This document shows positions 1 to 8,206 of a stretch of DNA of 27,431 nt, piece by piece. The DNA lies in contig DQYP01000108.1 of the NCBI GenBank assembly GCA_011043375.1, positions 1 to 27,431 of the forward strand. Direction: 5' to 3'. Below the pieces are notes generated by a model. That model worked only from the letters and a program-made list of their open reading frames with translations. It did not search any database and was not told the origin of the DNA. Origin of the DNA: Thermotogaceae bacterium (lineage in GTDB: Bacteria; Thermotogota; Thermotogae; B21-G9; HyVt-16). The translations under genes were made by a program, and so were the position numbers. The first letter of the stretch is position 1. Each line of letters begins with the position of its first letter.

Positions 1-192
1 ATTATGATCATTCCTTTTCTTTCCATGATAACACCTCTTGGTGCGATATCTGCTGCCGGTGCAACATCGATGGATACTCTCCTTGGATTGATATCAAAAT
101 ATACCTCAAAAGAAGAAACATTGATAGCATTTGGACAAGGAGTAATAATAACCGCCCTCGTTCCTCTTCTGATTATTTTTATTTTCTCTTAA
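1..192 (+). CDS. C-terminal fragment of an integral membrane protein
   Basis: The reading frame is open from the first base and ends at a TAA at 190-192, so only the last 63 or so residues are present and the start lies outside the window. The fragment is rich in small and hydrophobic residues (Gly, Ala, Ile, Leu). It ends in a strongly hydrophobic helix (about the last 18 residues) that finishes in Ile-Phe-Ile-Phe-Ser. This suits the last transmembrane segment of a transporter or other polytopic protein. I do not recognise the family. The Met codon at position 4 is probably internal. Confidence 0.6.
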   Translation: MMIIPFLSMITPLGAISAAGATSMDTLLGLISKYTSKEETLIAFGQGVIITALVPLLIIFIFS

Positions 193-194
193 TT

Positions 195-203
195 TGGTAT
201 AAT
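195..203 (+). promoter_or_regulatory. Extended -10 promoter for pheST
   Basis: The sequence TGGTATAAT is a perfect TGn plus TATAAT extended -10 element. It starts 3 bases after the preceding stop codon and 28 bases before the pheS ATG. No good -35 hexamer is seen 17 bases upstream, which is usual for extended -10 promoters. A transcript starting near 210 would carry the GGAGGG ribosome site at 218-223. Confidence 0.6.
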
Positions 204-230
204 AAAGAAAAAAATTTGGAGGGCTGAAAA

Positions 231-1250
231 ATGGATGAAATCGAGAGAACACTTGAAGAATTCGAGCATGAAATAGAAAATGCTGATAACTTAGAGGCGA
301 TAAAAGTTATAAGGGTGAAATATCTTGGAAAGAAAGGTAAAGTTACCGCTTTAATGAGACATTTGAAAGATTTGCCAAAAGAAGAAAAACCGATTTTTGG
401 GCAGAAGGTCAATAAATTGAAAAATTCAATCGAAGAGATTTTGGAGAAAAAACATGAGGAAATAATTTTCAAGGAAAAAGAATCAAAATTTGAAAAAGAA
501 AGATTGGACGTAACATTGCCAGGTGCAAGAAAAACTTTGGGACACCGTCATTTAATCTCGAGAGTTCTTCAAGAAATCGAGGATGTTTTTTTAACATTAG
601 GATATGAAATCGTTGAAGGCCCAGAAATCGAGACCGAATACTACAATTTCGATGCTTTGAACACACCCGAATGGCATCCTGCAAGAGACTTGCATGATAC
701 CTTTTATATAAGCACGAAGGATGGTACGCTACTTAGAAGCCATACTTCACCTGTTCAAGTCAGAACCATGAAAAAGTCGAAACCACCAATAAAGATAATA
801 GCACCCGGGAAGGTTTACAGAAAAGACTACGATGTTACTCACCTTCCAATGTTCCATCAAGTTGAAGGATTGGTTGTTGGTAAAGGTATATCCGTAGCAC
901 ACTTGAAAGGTACCTTGGATTACTTCGTAAGAAGTATCTTTGGCCCTGGAAGGAAAACCAGGTTGGTTCCATCATTCTTCCCATTCACTGAACCCAGTTT
1001 CGAAGTTTATGTTTCCTGTGGAATCTGTGGTGGAAAAGGTTGCAAAAGCTGTGGATTTACTGGTTGGCTTGAAATAATGGGAGCTGGAATGGTAGATCCC
1101 AACGTTTTTGAGGAAGTCGGTTATGACCCAGAAGAATGGACTGGTTTTGCATTTGGTATGGGGGTTGAAAGAATAGCGATGTTGAAATACAATGTGGATG
1201 ATATAAGGCTGTTTCCAAGGAACGATGTAAGATTCCTTGAACAATTTTGA
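231..1250 (+). CDS. pheS: Phenylalanine--tRNA ligase alpha subunit
   Basis: This is the catalytic alpha subunit of the alpha2beta2 cytoplasmic enzyme that charges tRNA-Phe with phenylalanine. The 339-aa length is normal for the bacterial form. Residues 1-90 form the charged helical arm (coiled coil) that binds tRNA. The class II synthetase core follows, including the motif 2 region (GKVYRKDYDVTHLPMFHQVE). A four-Cys cluster lies at residues 263-274 (CGICGGKGCKSC), and motif 3 (GMGVERIAML) is at about 309-318. The ATG at 231 has GGAGGG 7 bases upstream. It is the first gene of an operon with pheT; its stop lies 26 bases before the preferred pheT start. Confidence 0.97.
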   Translation: MDEIERTLEEFEHEIENADNLEAIKVIRVKYLGKKGKVTALMRHLKDLPKEEKPIFGQKVNKLKNSIEEILEKKHEEIIFKEKESKFEKERLDVTLPGARKTLGHRHLISRVLQEIEDVFLTLGYEIVEGPEIETEYYNFDALNTPEWHPARDLHDTFYISTKDGTLLRSHTSPVQVRTMKKSKPPIKIIAPGKVYRKDYDVTHLPMFHQVEGLVVGKGISVAHLKGTLDYFVRSIFGPGRKTRLVPSFFPFTEPSFEVYVSCGICGGKGCKSCGFTGWLEIMGAGMVDPNVFEEVGYDPEEWTGFAFGMGVERIAMLKYNVDDIRLFPRNDVRFLEQF

Positions 1251-1276
1251 ATTCGAAAAAGTTTGGAGGGATTTGT

Positions 1277-3697
1277 GTGAAACTTTCGTTGAGTTTCTTG
1301 AAAAATTATATAGATATTCCTTGGGATACAAAAAAACTACAAGATAAATTAATAATGAGCGGCACAGGGGTTGAAGAGGTTTATAAACCCTGGAAAGGGA
1401 TGGAGAACTTGAAAATAGGCAAAATAATGGATATAGAGCCACACCCAAATGCTGAAAATTTGGTGATCTGTAATGTCGATATCGGTGATAATGTTAAACT
1501 CGTCACATCCGATAGAAGTTTGAACGTTGGAGATTTCGTAATAGTGGCTCCAAAGGGGACTATTTTGAAAAACAACGTTGAGGTAAAAGAAAACGAGATC
1601 AGAGGTGTGGTATCTGAAGGAATGATGTGTTCTTTAGAAGAAATCGGTTTCGAAGAAAAGTCAACCAACGTTTATAAATTCCCGGAGGAAATGTCGAAGG
1701 ATTTAAAACCTGGGAAGAGTGCTTACGAATTGCTTGGTTTGGATGACACAGTTTTTGAATTGGAAATAACCCCCAATCGTCCAGATTGTTTATCTCATAT
1801 CGGCATAGCGAGAGAAATCAAAGCTCTATGCGGCAATTCCTTGAAAGAGATCAACATCGATATACCAAAAGAAAAGACGATAGGTAAAGACACAAGAGAT
1901 TTCATTGAAATAGAGATAGAAGATCCCAACGCTTGTCCGAGATACACAGCCGCTTATATAGAAAACGTCAAGATCGGTCCTTCACCTCTATGGCTTCGAA
2001 GACATCTTGCCGCTGTTGGAATTAGACCGATAAACAATGTTGTAGATGTAACCAATTTTGTAATGATGGAACTTGGGCATCCCATCCATGCATTCGACTA
2101 CGACGACATAAAGAGCAAAAAAATCGTTGTGAGGAAAGCTAAAGATGGTGAAAAAATACTACTTTTGGATGGAAAAGAATACGAGTTAGATGGTTCTGAA
2201 CTTCTCATAACGGACGGAGAAAAACCTCTAGCCATGGCGGGAATAATGGGTGGAGAATTGAGCGGTATAAAGGAAACCACGACTAACATTCTTATTGAAG
2301 TTGCGTATTTTGATCCTCCAACGATCAGAAAAGCAGCCAAAAAGCATCGAATATCCACGGATTCCTCATATAGATTCGAAAGGGGAGTTGATCCCAACGA
2401 TTCAGAAAAGGTCATAAAACGCGTGATCTCTTTAATACTCCAGGTCGCCGGTGGAAAAGCAGCTAAAAACATATACGATGTTTACCCGAAAAGAATCGAA
2501 CCGCGAAGTATCATTTTAAGAAAGAAGAGGGTGAATTCCATCCTTGGAATAGATATATCGAGAGACCAAATAGAAACAATTCTTAAGGCTTTAGGCATGG
2601 AAGTAAGAACCTCCGATGAAAATTTTGAAGTAACGATTCCCACATACAGACCCGACGTAGAAAGGGAGATAGATCTCATAGAAGAAATAGGGAGGATACA
2701 CGGACATTCAAATGTTCCATCAATCATCCCAAGTTTTTCAATCGACCACGGCGGAAGAAACAGTTATCAAAAATTCAGGTTGAACATCGTGAATCTTTTG
2801 AACTCTCTGGGATATGATGAAACAATGAACTTTTCGATGATAAATCCAGAATATTTGGAAATGTGGGGATTTCAGGAAACAATTCCCGATCAAAAAATGG
2901 TATACATAGAAAACCCAATATCGAAAGAAATATCCTTAATGAGACCTTCCTTAATATATGGATTGTTTGATACACTCTCTTATAATTTCACAAGGCAGAA
3001 CAGAGATATCAAGCTCTTTGAAATAGGACGTGTATTTGAAAGAGACGAAAAAAGTGAAACTAAGGTGAAGGAAACTGAAAAACTCGCTTTCATTGCTTCA
3101 GGGCGTGATGAGAAAAACAACTATTTCTACAAGTCCAACGTGAATTTTTACACCTTCAAAGGCGATTTGGAGAGTTTGTTATATCAAATGAAAATGAACA
3201 ACATCTCTTTCAAGGCTTCTGAATTACCTGGGCTACATCCTACAAGGTGTGCCGAGGTATTCTGCAACAATGAAAAAATAGGATTTCTTGGACAGGTATT
3301 ACCAGAGGTTGCTGAGAAATTCGATGTTAAAACTACCGTTTTCATAACCGAGATAGATATTCAAAAGTTGTTTAATTTCTACAATGAGATCCCGGCATAC
3401 AATAATATACCAATATATCCATATGTCAGAAGAGATATCTCCTTCTTAATACCAAGGAATTTTGAAAGCGAAAAAATATTGAATTTCATAATCGGGTTCA
3501 ACAAAGAATTAATAGAGAAAGTGGAGATAATTGATTATTATACAGGTAAAGGAATTCCTGATACCCATTTCAGCACTACATTTTCAATCTACTTTCGTTC
3601 TAAAGAGAAAACGCTTACTGACGATGAAGTTAATGAGATATTTGAAAATATCATAGATGAGATCCAAAAAAAATTTAATATCAAGGTGAGAATGTAG
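1277..3697 (+). CDS. pheT: Phenylalanine--tRNA ligase beta subunit
   Basis: This is the beta subunit of phenylalanyl-tRNA synthetase, responsible for tRNA binding and for editing of mischarged Tyr-tRNA. The 806 aa are full length. An EMAP/OB-type tRNA-binding domain (about 40-150) has PHPNAENL. The B3/B4 editing domain follows (about 200-390), then the B5 domain (about 412-480, ending in EEIGRIHGHSNVP), a core repeat, and the C-terminal ferredoxin-fold anticodon-binding domain (about 713-806). I chose GTG at 1277, giving a start of (M)KLSLSFLKNYIDI as in the family, because GGAGGG at 1265-1270 stands 6 bases upstream. A longer frame from the ATG at 1247, overlapping the pheS stop, has no such support and would add 10 residues that do not fit the family. 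Confidence 0.96.
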   Translation: MKLSLSFLKNYIDIPWDTKKLQDKLIMSGTGVEEVYKPWKGMENLKIGKIMDIEPHPNAENLVICNVDIGDNVKLVTSDRSLNVGDFVIVAPKGTILKNNVEVKENEIRGVVSEGMMCSLEEIGFEEKSTNVYKFPEEMSKDLKPGKSAYELLGLDDTVFELEITPNRPDCLSHIGIAREIKALCGNSLKEINIDIPKEKTIGKDTRDFIEIEIEDPNACPRYTAAYIENVKIGPSPLWLRRHLAAVGIRPINNVVDVTNFVMMELGHPIHAFDYDDIKSKKIVVRKAKDGEKILLLDGKEYELDGSELLITDGEKPLAMAGIMGGELSGIKETTTNILIEVAYFDPPTIRKAAKKHRISTDSSYRFERGVDPNDSEKVIKRVISLILQVAGGKAAKNIYDVYPKRIEPRSIILRKKRVNSILGIDISRDQIETILKALGMEVRTSDENFEVTIPTYRPDVEREIDLIEEIGRIHGHSNVPSIIPSFSIDHGGRNSYQKFRLNIVNLLNSLGYDETMNFSMINPEYLEMWGFQETIPDQKMVYIENPISKEISLMRPSLIYGLFDTLSYNFTRQNRDIKLFEIGRVFERDEKSETKVKETEKLAFIASGRDEKNNYFYKSNVNFYTFKGDLESLLYQMKMNNISFKASELPGLHPTRCAEVFCNNEKIGFLGQVLPEVAEKFDVKTTVFITEIDIQKLFNFYNEIPAYNNIPIYPYVRRDISFLIPRNFESEKILNFIIGFNKELIEKVEIIDYYTGKGIPDTHFSTTFSIYFRSKEKTLTDDEVNEIFENIIDEIQKKFNIKVRM

Positions 3698-3699
3698 AG

Positions 3700-4059
3700 A
3701 TGTTTTGCGTGAAAAAAATATTCACCTTCGACGCTGCACATAATCTTGTAAAATACAAAGGCAAATGCGAAAAGCTACATGGGCATACTTACAAGCTGGA
3801 AATAAAAATTTGTGGTGAATTAGATGATGAGGAGATGGTCTTAGACTTTTCGGAGTTATCCTCGATAGTAAAAGAAGAGATTTTAGCGCAACTCGATCAT
3901 TCGTACATAAACAACATAATTCACCAACCAACCGCCGAAATGATTGCAAAATGGATTTGGGATAGATTAGTTAATAAACTCGATTCTAAAAGATTCAAAC
4001 TTGAAGAAGTCGTTGTTTGGGAAACTCCCACAAGTTGTGCAATATACTTTGAAAAATGA
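3700..4059 (+). CDS. queD: 6-carboxy-5,6,7,8-tetrahydropterin synthase (QueD/PTPS family)
   Basis: Member of the 6-pyruvoyl-tetrahydropterin synthase fold. In bacteria the usual role is QueD, which converts 7,8-dihydroneopterin triphosphate to 6-carboxytetrahydropterin in queuosine (7-deazaguanine) synthesis. The 119-aa length is typical. The zinc ligands are visible as H14 (DAAH) and the H27-x-H29 pair in LHGHTY, with the catalytic Cys at 23 just before them. The acid-base Asp66-His67 pair (DHSYIN) and a substrate-binding Glu at 108 (VVWETPTS) are present. The ATG is 2 bases after the pheT stop, with AAGGTGAG upstream, so it is translated as the third gene of the pheST operon. No other queuosine gene is in the window. 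Confidence 0.9.
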   Translation: MFCVKKIFTFDAAHNLVKYKGKCEKLHGHTYKLEIKICGELDDEEMVLDFSELSSIVKEEILAQLDHSYINNIIHQPTAEMIAKWIWDRLVNKLDSKRFKLEEVVVWETPTSCAIYFEK

Positions 4060-4090
4060 ACTTATATCCTTTGAAGGGATGTGATAAACC

Positions 4091-4960
4091 TTGTATAATA
4101 ATTTTTTCAGGGCGTTCATTGTAACAGAAGATAAATATTTGAAAGAACTCTTCGAAAAGGCGGGATATAAAAATAATTTCATAATTCTGGAAACGGATCA
4201 AATATTCGGTATCAGACCGGATTTGATTATATTGGACCTTTCAAACAATATGGATTTGGTCGATGTGGTGTACAAAAACTTTGACGTCGAAGGGGCCCCC
4301 ATACTTGCCGTTATAAATATAACTCAAATCGCGAATAAAAAGACCATGAACTTCGACAAAATAAAAGATATCATAGTTAAACCAACCACAATTGAAGAGA
4401 TTTACAATAAACTTGAACTTTTGAAAATATATTTAGATTCCGTGAAATTCAGAAGGGTAAAAGAGGGGCTATACAGAGAAGAAATTGAACAATTGCTGGA
4501 GATAGAATACAAAAGATACGAGAGGTACGATGTGCCCTTTTCTCTAATGATAATCAGGATCGATGATTTTGAAAAACTCACAGAGTTGAAAGAGCCTCAA
4601 GATATGAACAACCTATTCAAGGAAACTTTAGAAGTGTTGAGAAACATGTTGAGAAGTTCTGATTTTGTTGGTAGATTCTCAGAAAAAGAATTCGCTGTGA
4701 TTCTTACGAACACGAACATAGAAGGAGCCTATAAAGTTGCAAACAGAATTCAAAAGCGGATCAAAAGGCACAAATTCGCGGGCTTTTCAGATATAAGTAT
4801 AACAGTCTCGATTGGTCTTTCCCAAGTATCAGATTCACTTGAATCTGCTGAAGAATTAATAAACATGGCAAAAATCGCCCTCTCACGGGCTATTAGAAAC
4901 GGTAAAGGGAAAATATCGGTTTTCGATAGTTGGGTGAATTATCCCAAAACCTCAAATTAG
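4091..4960 (+). CDS. Receiver-like plus degenerate GGDEF domain protein
   Basis: This is a 289-aa soluble two-domain protein. Residues 7-112 resemble a response-regulator receiver: a hydrophobic strand ending in the putative phospho-Asp D49 (LIILDLS) and a conserved Lys in IVKP (K97). The acidic pair usually found near the N-terminus is reduced. Residues 120-282 form a GGDEF fold, but the signature loop reads SEKEF (197-201) in the context RF-SEKEF-AVIL, so both catalytic glycines and the metal-binding Asp are lost. The inhibitory-site RxxD (R188-D191) sits exactly five residues before it and is intact. I infer a c-di-GMP receptor or pseudo-enzyme, not a cyclase. The start is TTG, preceded by a weak AAGGGA, so the first few residues are uncertain. 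Its 3' end overlaps the convergent aminotransferase by 9 bases. Confidence 0.82.
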   Translation: MYNNFFRAFIVTEDKYLKELFEKAGYKNNFIILETDQIFGIRPDLIILDLSNNMDLVDVVYKNFDVEGAPILAVINITQIANKKTMNFDKIKDIIVKPTTIEEIYNKLELLKIYLDSVKFRRVKEGLYREEIEQLLEIEYKRYERYDVPFSLMIIRIDDFEKLTELKEPQDMNNLFKETLEVLRNMLRSSDFVGRFSEKEFAVILTNTNIEGAYKVANRIQKRIKRHKFAGFSDISITVSIGLSQVSDSLESAEELINMAKIALSRAIRNGKGKISVFDSWVNYPKTSN

Positions 4961-6124
4961 AGATTCCAGAAATTCTTTGATTCTATTGATTGCTTTCTCC
5001 AACGATTCCATAGATGCTGCAAACGACAGCCTAACAAATCCTGGGGCTTCGAAACCTTCACCTGGAACCAAGGCTAATTTGAATTCCTTGAGGAGAACCT
5101 CACATACATCGAATCCTGTCTCTAATTTCTTTCCCATCGATGATTTACCCAGAAAACTTGAGAAATCCATGAAAAAGTAAAAAGCTCCACTCGGTTTCAA
5201 GAATTTTACGCCAATTTTTTCCAATTCAGTCGCCAAGAAATCCCTTCTCTTCTTGAATTCTTCGACCATATAATTCGTATCGACATCGAAAGCTCTAACA
5301 GCGGCTTTTTGAGTTATTGAATTGACATTTGAAGCAGTATGAGATTGAATCTTTGAAATATTAGATATTATAAAATCGTTAGCAGCAACATAGCCTATTC
5401 TCCATCCTGTCATAGAGTAGGCCTTTGAAAAACCATTCACCGTTATTACATTCTCCATACTTAAAGACGCGGGACTGAAATGTTCACCTTCATAAATCAA
5501 TTTTTCATATATTTCATCACTTATTATGTAAAATTTCGCCTCTTGTGCTAACTCAACGAGATTTTTGAAAAATTCCTTTGGATAAACCGCACCGGTTGGA
5601 TTGTTTGGAGAGTTAATAATTATTGCTTTCGTCTTCGTATTCACAATTTCCCTTAATTTCGAAATTTCCGGAATAAAACCATTTTCAAAACTTGTACATA
5701 ATACAACGGGTATAGCTCCAAGGAGTTTCACTTGTGGTATATAGCTGACCCATGCAGGAGCAATGATGATAACCTCATCTCCCGGATTCACTATGGCTGA
5801 AAGGGCATTGAAAATCGCATTTTTTGCCCCATTTGTGACCACGATGTTTTTAGCTTCAACTGGGATGAAATTTTCTTTCGAAAGTTTTTCAGCTATTTTT
5901 TCTCTCAACTCCATTATTCCAGCAGCAGCCGTGTATTTAGTAAATCCTTCGTTAATAGCATTAATCGCCGCTTCACATATCTCTTTAGGAGTAGGAAAAT
6001 CAGGTTCTCCAGCAGTTAAATCCACCACGTCGATACCATGAGCTTTCATACTCTTTGCAAGTGTGTTCAATTTTATCGTTATTGAAGGTTCTATGGCAGA
6101 TAGGTAATCATTGGTAGAGTACAT
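4952..6124 (-). CDS. Pyridoxal-phosphate aminotransferase, aspartate aminotransferase type (class I/II)
   Basis: Cytoplasmic fold-type I PLP enzyme of the bacterial aspartate aminotransferase subgroup; transfer of an amino group between aspartate (or a related amino acid) and 2-oxoglutarate is the expected reaction. The protein is 390 aa from the preferred start. Visible motifs are AGEPDFPTP near the N-terminus, SPNNPTGAVYP (cofactor-binding Asn region), Asp203 in ISDEIY, the Schiff-base Lys at 234 in NGFSKAYSMTGWRIGY, and the substrate-carboxylate Arg at 365 in FVRLSFA. I chose ATG at 6124 because GGAGGT lies 7 bases upstream. A longer frame from the ATG at 6139 would place that ribosome site inside the coding region. 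Exact substrate preference cannot be read from sequence. Confidence 0.93.
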   Translation of the reverse strand: MYSTNDYLSAIEPSITIKLNTLAKSMKAHGIDVVDLTAGEPDFPTPKEICEAAINAINEGFTKYTAAAGIMELREKIAEKLSKENFIPVEAKNIVVTNGAKNAIFNALSAIVNPGDEVIIIAPAWVSYIPQVKLLGAIPVVLCTSFENGFIPEISKLREIVNTKTKAIIINSPNNPTGAVYPKEFFKNLVELAQEAKFYIISDEIYEKLIYEGEHFSPASLSMENVITVNGFSKAYSMTGWRIGYVAANDFIISNISKIQSHTASNVNSITQKAAVRAFDVDTNYMVEEFKKRRDFLATELEKIGVKFLKPSGAFYFFMDFSSFLGKSSMGKKLETGFDVCEVLLKEFKLALVPGEGFEAPGFVRLSFAASMESLEKAINRIKEFLESLI

Positions 6125-6138
6125 TTTCACGACCTCCA

Positions 6139-6167
6139 TTGTAATATTAGGGTTTACAAGCTATTAT
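6139..6167 (+). promoter_or_regulatory. Candidate promoter for the hydrolase operon
   Basis: TTGTAA (6139-6144) and TATTAT (6162-6167) are separated by exactly 17 bases, ahead of AAGGGG (6177-6182) and the TTG start at 6190. The -10 overlaps the minus-strand -10 of the aminotransferase, so the two may compete for polymerase. The match is only fair. Confidence 0.35.
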
Positions 6168-6171
6168 ATCA
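6163..6171 (-). promoter_or_regulatory. Extended -10 promoter for the aminotransferase gene
   Basis: On the minus strand the bases read TGATATAAT, a perfect extended -10 element about 39 bases upstream of the preferred ATG at 6124. It occupies the same DNA as a candidate promoter for the divergent hydrolase operon. Confidence 0.55.
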
Positions 6172-6189
6172 TTAAAAAGGGGTGGCAAT

Positions 6190-7173
6190 TTGAATTTCTT
6201 GATCAGTAAATTAAGAAAATCGTGGTTTTTTGTTAACAAAATATATCTTTTCATACTGTTTTTAATACTTCCCATTGTGAACGCCACGGTGTTCATATAT
6301 TTTCTTCTATTGTATTCTATAATCTTCATATATAGATTTTTTACTCGAAGGATTCCCCTTGAACCACGTGAAAAATATGAATATCAAACATATGTGTATA
6401 AAAAAGCAAAAAACATCGAGCTGAAAATGGATGTATGGTACCCTAAAACCTCGAAAAAAGAGTATCCTGCTGTCTTTTTTGCTCACGGTGGTGGATGGGT
6501 ATCGGGGTTCAGGAATCAGCCGAACAATGTTTCCTGGTGCAAATTTCTCGCATCAAACGGTTTTGTGGCAGTTTCAATTGACTACAGATATGGGTTGGAA
6601 AATACGATGGAGGATATACTGTCTGATTACGCAGATGCTTTGGATTATTTGCGAAAAAATTCCAGAAATTTGAGGGTAGATAGAAACAGAATAATATTGA
6701 TGGGGTTATCTGCTGGTGGACATTTAGCACTCTTGTATTCCTCTTACTATTCGTACAAAAACAACATGAAGCGTATGGAAGGAATAAAAGGAGTCGTAGC
6801 GTATTATACTCCTTCCGATTTGAAGGATATACTCTCAAATGATTCAAAATCTCTGTTTGCAAAATTTGCTACTCTGACTACCTTGAAAGGAAGCCCTGAA
6901 AAACTTGAATATATATACGAATACTACTCACCAATAACCTGGATCTCGGAGAGGATGCCACCTACCCTTGTAGTGCACGGAAAAAATGACGTAGTCGTTC
7001 CATTCAGATCCTCTGTGAAATTGATCAAACGATTGAAAGAAAAAGGTGTGAAATACCTATTCTTAGTTCATAGAACCGGTGGGCATACTTTCGAATTTGA
7101 ACTAAAAGACTTTCAGACTGTCAAGATAATAGAAAGAACTGTTAGATTCATGAAGGAGTTGGTCAAGGAATGA
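6190..7173 (+). CDS. Membrane-anchored alpha/beta-hydrolase (carboxylesterase-like)
   Basis: A 327-aa protein with two hydrophobic segments at residues 12-30 and 33-51. A cytoplasmic or surface-facing alpha/beta-hydrolase domain of the BD-FAE/HSL type follows. The oxyanion-hole motif HGGGW is at 99-103, the nucleophile elbow G-L-S-A-G has Ser174, the acid is Asp267 (HGKNDVVVP) and the base is His299 (GGHTF), so the catalytic triad is complete. An ester or lipid-linked substrate is likely but not specified. The start is TTG at 6190 with AAGGGG 7 bases upstream; no better start is seen. It overlaps the next gene by the ATGA quartet, indicating translational coupling, and begins a three-gene operon with a second hydrolase-fold gene and a glycosyltransferase-like gene. 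An envelope-lipid or glycolipid role is inference only. Confidence 0.87.
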   Translation: MNFLISKLRKSWFFVNKIYLFILFLILPIVNATVFIYFLLLYSIIFIYRFFTRRIPLEPREKYEYQTYVYKKAKNIELKMDVWYPKTSKKEYPAVFFAHGGGWVSGFRNQPNNVSWCKFLASNGFVAVSIDYRYGLENTMEDILSDYADALDYLRKNSRNLRVDRNRIILMGLSAGGHLALLYSSYYSYKNNMKRMEGIKGVVAYYTPSDLKDILSNDSKSLFAKFATLTTLKGSPEKLEYIYEYYSPITWISERMPPTLVVHGKNDVVVPFRSSVKLIKRLKEKGVKYLFLVHRTGGHTFEFELKDFQTVKIIERTVRFMKELVKE

Positions 7174-8192
7174 AAATAAATTTTTATTATGAGAAAAAGA
7201 AAATAGATTACACATGGGGATATATATTCAAGGGAAAAAATTACAGATGCAGTTTAATAAAATATCACACACTTTATAGAAATCCAGCGCCTGGAACCGA
7301 AACTGTGGAAATTTACAATTTCAGTCCAAAGGAAACAGCGAAAGCATCTGTACTGATACTCCAAGGACTTGGAAGTCGAAATGTATATTTTCTCCTGTGG
7401 ATGGCAACACATTTGGCATCAAGCGGTGTGAACACAGCTGTATTAGTGCTTCCTGGGAATTACACCAGAGTCGAGAATAATTCCGTGAGTGGTAAAAGTT
7501 ACCTCTGGCCAGATATAAAAGTTATGTATCGATTTTGGGAACATGGGGTTATCGACTCACTTTCAGCTATCGATCTTCTTGAACAGGAAGGGTTATGGGA
7601 AAGAAACAACTGTATGCTCGGATATTGTCTTGGTGGGATGATAGCATCGATAATACTTTCATTCGAAAAAAGAATCAACCAATCTATCTTGATGACAACC
7701 GGAGGCCACTTCCCAAAGATTTTGTTTGAATCGAAGACAACTGCTTTTGCAAGAAGATTGTTTGACAAGGGGTTCAAAAGCGATTATTATCTCCACGATA
7801 AAGAAAGACTCTATAAAATCTATGAGGAACAATTTCCTAAGGTCAAATATATGAAGTTTCATGAACTCATACAAGACAATGAAATTCACCCACTTTTCAA
7901 AATCGATCCACTTGCATACGCACACTTGATAGATGGTTCGAGAGTTACCTTGATAAATGCTATTTTTGATAAGACATTGCCGATAGAAAGCAGGAAGATA
8001 TTCTCCAATGAGATTAAAGGTGCAAAAAAGTACAATCTTCCGATCGGACACGTTATATGGTTACCACTCGAATACATACTCGCAAGGTACATACTTCACA
8101 AAGTAAATGCGTATGACAAACGAATGGCTAAGAAACTTCTGATGAAAGAAAAAATTGACGATCCACTCGATGAGGATATAATGATGAAATAA
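7170..8192 (+). CDS. Alpha/beta-hydrolase-fold protein with Cys nucleophile
   Basis: A 340-aa soluble protein. After an N-terminal cap, the hydrolase core begins with a strand and an oxyanion-type turn (LILQGLGSR, 62-70). The nucleophile elbow is G-Y-C-L-G-G (151-156), with Cys153 where most members have Ser. A plausible acid is Asp267 (AIFDKTLP) and the base is His294 (IGHVIW). A GxCxGG elbow is known in polyhydroxyalkanoate synthases, and Cys nucleophiles also occur in dienelactone hydrolases. The protein could be an acyltransferase or thioesterase, but overall similarity to PhaC is not evident to me and no PhaE, PhaB or PhaA gene is nearby. The ATG overlaps the previous stop (ATGA). A glycosyltransferase-like gene follows 14 bases downstream. 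Confidence 0.75.
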   Translation: MKINFYYEKKKIDYTWGYIFKGKNYRCSLIKYHTLYRNPAPGTETVEIYNFSPKETAKASVLILQGLGSRNVYFLLWMATHLASSGVNTAVLVLPGNYTRVENNSVSGKSYLWPDIKVMYRFWEHGVIDSLSAIDLLEQEGLWERNNCMLGYCLGGMIASIILSFEKRINQSILMTTGGHFPKILFESKTTAFARRLFDKGFKSDYYLHDKERLYKIYEEQFPKVKYMKFHELIQDNEIHPLFKIDPLAYAHLIDGSRVTLINAIFDKTLPIESRKIFSNEIKGAKKYNLPIGHVIWLPLEYILARYILHKVNAYDKRMAKKLLMKEKIDDPLDEDIMMK

Positions 8193-8206
8193 AAAGAGGT
8201 GAAAAG

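Noticed and set aside
1247..1276. ATG at 1247 overlapping the pheS stop as a pheT start
   Set aside because: The GTG at 1277 has GGAGGG at ideal spacing and gives the family-typical N-terminus; the longer form adds residues encoded by the ribosome site itself.
972..1448. Open frames antisense to pheS and pheT, and many similar frames opposite other genes
   Set aside because: They lack ribosome sites, show no recognisable domains and lie opposite well-supported genes.
7601..7640. Calling the Cys-elbow hydrolase a polyhydroxyalkanoate synthase (phaC)
   Set aside because: Only the elbow and spacing of Asp and His resemble PhaC; no other PHA genes and overall similarity is not evident.
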